Part shown: positions 58,048 to 64,000 of the stretch, piece by piece | Numbering within the stretch: position 1 is the first letter of the stretch | Layout of the letters: each line of letters starts with the position of its first letter | Source of the DNA: Acacia acuminata | Lineage: Eukaryota; Streptophyta; Magnoliopsida; Fabales; Fabaceae | Assembly: GCA_019022655.1 (NCBI GenBank) | Contig: JAFJYI010000014.1 | Location: 5,766,001 to 5,830,000 of the forward strand | Direction: 5' to 3' | Length of the DNA: 64,000 nucleotides | Program-made: the position numbers and the translations under genes | Notes under the pieces: model-generated | Database searches by the model: none | Told to the model about the DNA's origin: nothing | The model's input: only the letters and a program-made list of their open reading frames with translations

Positions 58048-60539
58048 TGGAGCTGAAATAGACTTTCTACTACATACATTCTTCAAGTGCATAAAATTAA
58101 ATATTTCTTGTCATCATTTTTAAGATATCTACATATAATATTCAACATCCATATTTTATGTATTCTAAATAGTATCCATTTTTTTTTCCCCAAATATGAT
58201 AGAACTTACTTGCATAGGATTGATAATTTACATAATATTTTTTTGCCATGGATGATATAATAGGTTATTTCATTGGGGATTATATGCTTAAGACGGGATT
58301 GAAAAATATTATCAAATCTATGGATGATTCTAGCAAAGAAACCATGCAAAAAATTAATTGCCAAGAAACTGGAGGTCAGAGCAATGACCATAAGTTGACA
58401 ATCATTGTTACAACAAACTTGACAGAGGTACACATCGTGCTTTTATATAGAATGGCAATCAAATCTTTTATATCTTTTGTATTTGGTGTTGCTCATGCTT
58501 TAGAGACATCATTATGTACAACAGGATATAGAATGCAATTGATTCGTTCTTCTGTCTTGCAGAATAAGAAAGAATCAGAAGATCAAAGGGCGCACATACG
58601 GGAAATGTCAAAGGAAAAGGTAATAGCAGCTCAGGTAATTGGTTCAATTAATGTTGACTTGAGGTTACATATCTTTTGTTGTCGTGTAGAGTGTTGAAGG
58701 AAGAGTAGAAAAGTGTACTACATCAGAGAATGTTCAGAGAGTTACTTCATTAGCTCATTCAGAACCAGCAAGCTCAACCAATGCTAGCCTCACTATCTTA
58801 CATCTTGCACTAATGTTCTCTTTGTTCTACTTGTGACATTAGTTAACCATGTCTTTTTGGGGTTGGTATCTCAGTGTGTCAATCAAATGACGCCTGCTTT
58901 AGAGATATCTGCTGTAATGCCAACTTCATCTCCACGACCACAATCAATTAGCAAGCAGTCAGCAACTAATCCTGTAGATATATCTATACATCAAACACTT
59001 TCTAATCAAGCTGTAAATGTCCTAAATGAGAGCCTCTTAGACTATACAAGTTTTTGCAAATAATTTCCTCCTTAAGACTAACGTGTTTAATTTTAACTAT
59101 ATGTTCACTGGTTTAAATATAAGGAGTTGGTGAATACAATATCAACCAATCAATCTGAATCAAAGTGCCAGCAACAACAATCACTTGCAACAAATGAAAT
59201 TACAAAGAAGGTAACTCCTCATGAAATCATAAATTCATAATATTGCATGTGTCTTGCAAATGTATGGGGCAACTCCTCCTCACTTTTTTTTTTTCTTTTT
59301 TTCTTTTCTTTTTGGCTATGAAGTGTATTGGAGACTTGGAAGGTCAAAGTGCTCAAAAGGAAAACATATCAAGGGAAAACGTAGGGGGGAAATTCAATTA
59401 TCACCTACTAATTCAAATATTAAATAGGTAAAACTTACGAGGTTATAATTTGTTTCTCTATACGGGATGTTAAAGGAATCTCGAATCTCTATCATCTAAG
59501 AATGCTAAGATAATATCCCCATTAACATTAGCCACTTCTTCAACAAAATCTGGTTCACATGTAAGCTTTCTAATATATTTGTTTTTTGGCACTTGTAAAA
59601 CTATCTGAGTCTTATATATAGTCATGATTCAGGATCTCTACACAATTTCTAGAAATTATATGTTTCTCCTGTCCTAAATATAGGAGCTAGTTAGAGGGTT
59701 AGTCTTTGTTCTAAATATAAGACCTAAATTTAGTTTGTCCCCATTATTTATCATTTACTTCCCATTTAATTTAATTAATTCATAAATTGATATATAACTT
59801 AATGTTATAATTGGGTACTTCAGGGAGATCAAGTCACGTTTGTTATAACTAAGTAATTTATTTAGCTTCTTTAATCTCCCAATAAGTTAAAAAACTCTTA
59901 AATTAAGGATATGAGGAGTATATATATTGGGTGACTAGTGTTCATAAATGAAAAGTTGATGGAAAAGCAGTTAAAAAGACTTGTATAAATCGCTTTTATC
60001 CTAGCAGAATGGAAGTTATTGTTGTATCATAGGACTCACGTGTCTTTTTCCAAATCCACTTATTATATATTATTAGATTCAAAGTCAAATCAAGTTCAAC
60101 CTAAGGAAGTCAGATGCTGAAGACTTGAAAGATGATGATCTCATCAATATGCTTGAATCACATCCTATGATTTGATTATAATAATTTAAAAGTTGTTTCA
60201 ATCACTTGATTGAGGATCGTGGGATATTTTAATAACATAAAAATAAATATCACCTTAAAAATGATTTGATTAAATAAGTTATATATGCGTGAAGTATATT
60301 TATAAACTTAATATTTGAATCAAAATATAATATTATATCGGTCTTAAATATAAGCATAGTTGACTTTTTTTTTTAAGAGAAAAAAGAAGCTAAATAAGGT
60401 AGTTACTCTTATCATATATTTTGTATGATTAAATTATATATCAATTTATATAATAGTGTTCATTGCTTTTTATAGAGCATTCAGTTAGCCCCTATTAATT
60501 ACAATAGGAGATAATGATAATTAAAAATAACTCTGAAAG

Positions 60540-60705
60540 TAGTGTTTGTGTTTATGGGTTACAAGGGATTAAAATGTCTGAGAAAGAGAGCTGTAGAATT
60601 GTGTTTGGATTTTGCTAATTCAACCATGCTTGATCTCTTATGTTCTTGCGTTTTTCCACCCACATTGCTAATTGAGGACCACAAAATTTGAGAAATAACT
60701 AATAA
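60540..60705 (+). pseudogene. upstream region of another CNL copy
   Basis: Matches the conserved CNL upstream block (7,876-8,030, 24,980-25,140 and 53,090-53,260), with GAGAAAGAGAGCTGTAGAA and ATTGAGGACCACAAAATTTG. Its coding part would be the coiled-coil scrap at 63,440-63,620, now separated by an insertion and repeats. Confidence 0.6.
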
Positions 60706-62215
60706 GGCCCCGTTTGGTTCAGGGAACTTTTAAGGAGGGAAATGAACTTAAAAAGGAAAGGAATTGAAGTGAAGATTAAGAGGGAGCTTTAAAAAGTTGA
60801 TTTTGTTTGGTAGACATGGAAATTTAATTAAGTTGAGGGAAGATAAATTGTTTGGTTTGAAGAATTGGGTATTAGTTAAGTGGGAAAGTTAGGTAAAATT
60901 TCCTTAATGCCCCCCATGAAAAAAAACCTAGATAACATTTTTTTGTTCGTCTTGCGACTCGCATGCAAAAGAGGCGAATCGAAATGAACCAATCTTATGC
61001 GGAGACATGAATTTTGCAAGTGGACAGGGGAAGGAAATCTTGGAACATTGAACCTAGGTCTTGATTTGATAGGAAAAAACGGAAATTTAAATTTGTGAGT
61101 GGTGAACCCCGAAATTGTGAAGTGGATGAAATAAATTACTACTTTGGTAAGAAAAAAAGAGAGTTACTTAAAAGCAAACTTCGACATAAAAACCAATGCT
61201 ACTGATGTTATAGAGCAACATGAAGAAGTTTGAACGTAAGCGTAAAGTTTGAACGTAAGCGTTAAGTTCGAACTTACAAACTTTATGAGTACACACGTTC
61301 GAACTTATTATCTAACAGAAGGGAATATCAGTAGAAAAACAAGAAACGCAAAGTTCAAAGAATCATGGAAACATAAAACTTGCCAACCATTCATGGACAA
61401 CGAGAAAAACCGGCCGAGCTTGATACCCAGGAAGAGATAACAAGAAATGCAAAGTTCAAATGTCAATGACCCTACCAATATCCCCGATTTATCAACGAAG
61501 CATTCAGAAATCAGTTCTAGCATTACACCATAATTAATCACAAAAAAGAAACAAGACCCTAAATAGAAGATAAGTTTTCTTTTTTGCCCAAACTAACAAG
61601 TTGAAGTTTTTAATCTAAGAGAAAGAACAAGATGGAGAAGAAGAAAAAGAAGAAGCAATACGAGTCTGTTATTTTTTACATTCATTTTATAATAACAAGA
61701 TGAAAAAGAAGAAAAAGAAGAAGCAATCCTTCAATTGAAGCTCAAGAAAAAGAACAAGACAAAGAAGAAGAAGAAAGAACAAGATGAAGAAGAAGAAAAA
61801 GAAGAAGCAATCCTTCAATTGAAGCTCAAGAAAAAGAACAAGACAAAGAAGAAGAAGAAAGAACAAGATGAAGAAGAAGAAAAAGAAGAAGCAATCCTTC
61901 TGGAAAGTTTTTAACACGCACAGCGCACAACGAAGCTCACGTTGTCGTCTCAACCTTCGTCTTGCTCCTTCTTCCAACTCCCGCGATTCTTTTTTTGTAT
62001 ATCACGAGGGGCTTTTTAGTCCCCCAAATTCACTTTCCTGGGAATTTTCAAGATCCCGCCATTTTGGGAAGGAGCCCATTTTCCTTCGTTTGTGGGAGCT
62101 TCAGAGACGGCAGGAATCTCAGCTCCCAGGAACAAGACGCGCCAAACAGCTTCTCACCGAGGGAACTGATTTAAGTTCCCAAGAACCCGGCCCAATTCTG
62201 TGAACCAAAGGGGCC
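60706..62215. mobile_element. Harbinger-like non-autonomous element
   Basis: 1,510 bp with inverted ends GGCCCCGTTTGGTTCA and GGCCCCTTTGGTTCA. Flanks TAA (60,703-60,705) and TCA (62,216-62,218) would be a TWA-type duplication with one change. No transposase. The interior holds the 84-bp repeats and a stretch rich in GGGAACTT-like words near both ends. Confidence 0.6.
61690..61905. repeat. 84-bp AAG-rich tandem repeat
   Basis: GCAATCCTTC occurs at 61,723, 61,807 and 61,891, exactly 84 bp apart. Units contain AAGAAGAAGAAAAAG-type runs and TCAATTGAAGCTCAAG. The poly-Phe frame on the other strand is a by-product. Confidence 0.92.
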
Positions 62216-62639
62216 TCAGTTGTATGTTGCTAGGAGGTAGGTTACGGTCTTTGTTGAGGGAAGGATGCATTGAGATTAAACTAGTACTCCGTGGTTCTTT
62301 TTATAAGCAACTTTACTTTTTTGGGGTTGGTATTCAATATAAACAAGTTTGTTTTCTGTCTCAAAATTTTTAGTCTCAAAAGAGAGTTGTATGTTGCGTT
62401 TGGTTTTTTTTTTTTTTTTTTTTTTTTTCTCATTCAAAATGAGGATACGAGGCATTGGTTCTTCCCAAATCCAACCCAAATCTTCATTCAACAGTAAGAT
62501 GACGGAGAATGTTAATGTGATTCCAAATTGGGAATATGCATTACTTTTAAGACCTACCAACAAATAGAATGTCATACAAACTTGTATATACATTTTGTTG
62601 CCATGCAGAATGTTGAAGGTTCTGTCAGAAAATACTAAA

Positions 62640-63200
62640 TTAGTTACTACTCCAATAAACTATGTTTTAGAGCAAAATCAACTATAAACTTTCAAAATTG
62701 AGGCAAAACCGTTAAACCCAATTAACTTCCATCTATTGTAATGGAAAACTTTAATCATTTGGTTCTTAAAGTTTTAACTCATTTATAACTCGGTCCTCGA
62801 ACTTTTAACTCATTTGCAATTTAGTTCGTGAAATTTCTGAGTCATTCTATAAGGCAAAAATATGTTAAAATACTGTTAAAAATTCTTTAGCTGGATTTAC
62901 ATAAATTAAAAAATAAAATGGTGTAATCTCATCCCTCCCTAACAAAACATTTAGTTTGACTGTTAAGTGCTGGGTCAACTAAAGTTTGACCAAAAATAGT
63001 CTTAGGTGGCATATGAATAGGCATATGACATGGCATTTTTTTATGTCAAAAGAGTTTTTAACCATGGAAAAAAAACAAAAAAATATGTTAAGTGCTGTGT
63101 CAACTAAAGTTTGACCAAAAACAGTTTTAGGTGGCATATGGATAGGCATATGACATGGTATTATGTCAAAAGAGTTTTTAACCATGGGGAACAAAACAAA
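62640..63200. repeat. partial copy of the 49.8-kb long-TIR repeat, with a 125-bp tandem duplication
   Basis: Positions 62,650-62,930 match 49,800-50,080 in the same orientation (AAACTATGTTTTAGAGCAAA, TAAGGCAAAAATATRTTAAA). A 125-bp unit starting GTTAAGTGCTGKGTCAACTA is duplicated at 62,962 and 63,087. Confidence 0.8.
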
Positions 63201-63439
63201 CAAAAAGAGGTGGTGTAAGTTAAGAATATGAATAAATCTCACCATGAATATGAATTGATTAAAAGATTTATAGAGGAAGACTGAAACAAACATTTAATAA
63301 AGTTATATAGAAGAATTTTTTGGTTAATAATCTATATCAAATATCTGGTTTTTTTATAGAGTATAATAGTGTTGTGTGATTCATATAGATATAGCCAATC
63401 CCACCTAATAGAATAAGACGTTGTTGTTATATGTGTGTG

Positions 63440-63620
63440 TGTGTGAAATAAATTTACAAACTCAATACTTGAATTAAGATAAAAGTGGAAAGGTTGGCGA
63501 TGATGTTGAGCAATGGTTATGTAAAGCAGAGTGTTTAATAGCAAGGGTGGTGAAGTGAGAAGAAAATGCGATGAAAAGAAAGAAGACACCTTGTCTTATG
63601 CTTTCTTCTTGTAAACCACA
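63440..63620 (+). pseudogene. CNL coiled-coil scrap (right arm)
   Basis: Encodes a broken version of the VEEWLNKAD region (DDVEQWLCKAECLIARVVK, then a stop) and a KKTPC stretch. It is the inverted counterpart of 15,060-15,240. Confidence 0.75.
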
Positions 63621-63856
63621 AATTTGTGTTTGGAATTTTCTTTCCTAAACTATGATTCAGCTATGGAATCAAATGATGAGACTATATATGTCTAAGATAA
63701 TCTCATTGTAAATGCATTACATTCAACACCAGAGATCTGAAATTCCAGTGGAAAGCCAAACACATTTGATGGGTAAGGCAGAGCCAACTCCTAAAGACCA
63801 ACTTTTAGCATTTTAGCCTAGCTCTTACAGGAATGAATAGACAACAAAGTTTAATC

Positions 63857-64000
63857 TTAATCTTCAAATAATGCATTCTTATATAACGTCCAATCTGAAT
63901 CATCTCTTGAAGCAACCAGACTAGTTCCATCAATGCTTATAGACTCAGTCCCAGGACAAGATAGCAGACCTGGAAATATTTCTTTGTCCAACCCCTCAGT
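63857..64000 (-). CDS. C-terminus of the Ser-rich unknown protein, right-arm copy
   Basis: 47 codons open from the window edge to the stop at 63,857. It reads EGLDKEIFPGLLSCPGTESI and ends SLVASRDDSDWTLYKNALF plus ED. The left-arm copy (14,010-14,150) has the same text with frame damage, so this copy is better preserved at its end. The body lies outside the window. Function not recognised. Confidence 0.6.
   Translation of the reverse strand, partial: TEGLDKEIFPGLLSCPGTESISIDGTSLVASRDDSDWTLYKNALFED

Larger units (their letters stand above)
54832..60175 (+). pseudogene. CNL pseudogene lacking NB-ARC (gene C)
   Basis: Inverted paralogue of gene B. Exon 1 (54,832-56,809) has a coiled coil with a partly duplicated N terminus. 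At 55,200 it jumps from SCLKHCPS to the INKAIKKLVGSCLL segment that in gene B follows the ARC2 part, so P-loop, kinase-2 and GLPL are gone; MHDLVRDVAL (55,282 on) and the LRR remain. Further defects: the deletion shifts frame; TGA at 55,694 replaces Cys; a T-run frameshift near 55,880; a frameshift near 56,785. Exon 2 (57,217-57,916) is an intact LRR exon with both splice sites. Extension exons at about 58,247-58,427 (acceptor lost), 58,563-58,619, 58,690-58,782 (donor lost) and 59,124-59,210 follow. The terminal coiled-coil exon is cut to 32 codons (60,077-60,175). Confidence 0.9.
51240..64000 (-). repeat. right arm of the large inverted duplication
   Basis: Reverse complement of 12,550-25,560, with later insertions (Pack-MULE at 51,403, MITE at 56,857) and deletions (NB-ARC, terminal coiled coil). 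It reaches the window edge. Confidence 0.9.

Noticed and set aside
61687..61977. Minus-strand poly-Phe/Leu ORF
   Set aside because: It is the complement of the AAG-rich 84-bp tandem repeat.
1..64000. tRNA or rRNA genes
   Set aside because: I saw no convincing tRNA A/B-box cloverleaf or rRNA sequence by eye; a tRNA scan was not possible.

Overview
The window is nuclear DNA of a eudicot plant. Genes have short introns with GT/AG borders, intergenic DNA is AT-rich, and the recognisable families are plant ones: CC-NB-ARC-LRR (CNL) resistance genes of the At4g27190/RPS2-like type, Ty1/copia and Ty3/gypsy-like LTR elements, and Mutator, hAT, CACTA-like and Tourist-like DNA elements. I cannot name the species.

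Left part (1-25.6 kb): the 3' end of a broken copia element; a heavily decayed CNL (gene A, minus strand, 2.4-7.5 kb) with a solo LTR in its LRR exon and an antisense fragment of an SLC35F-type transporter in its intron; a young copia element (8,068-12,544) with a perfect 5-bp target duplication, inserted in the first exon of a truncated CNL copy; a broken Ser-rich gene of unknown function; CNL scraps at 15 kb; and CNL gene B (minus, 16.4-23.1 kb). Gene B is almost complete. It is spoiled by an 11-bp tandem duplication in the NB-ARC and a small frameshift in the LRR. Downstream of its LRR it has phase-compatible exons ending in a 271-codon coiled-coil exon.

Middle (25.6-51.2 kb): a transposon graveyard. 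It holds a CACTA-like element with captured cytochrome b5 reductase exons, a decayed copia element, an hAT relic with its 8-bp target duplication, a double-hairpin MITE, a 5'-truncated LINE, two solo LTRs with intact target duplications, two long-TIR elements, a retroelement relic with an ACTCGAGT-rich LTR-like region, and a DDT/PHD (PTM-like) gene fragment.

Right part (51.2-64 kb): an inverted, diverged copy of the 12.5-25.6 kb segment. It has Tourist-like MITEs at its edge, a Pack-MULE carrying a foreign gene fragment (9-bp target duplication, empty site preserved in the left arm), and CNL gene C (plus strand). Gene C has lost essentially its whole NB-ARC and most of the C-terminal coiled coil. 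A further CNL scrap, a Harbinger-like element and the second copy of the Ser-rich gene's 3' end follow.

B and C are therefore head-to-head paralogues about 31.7 kb apart. No CNL copy in the window reads as an uninterrupted ORF, so the locus looks like a decaying, rearranging NLR cluster.
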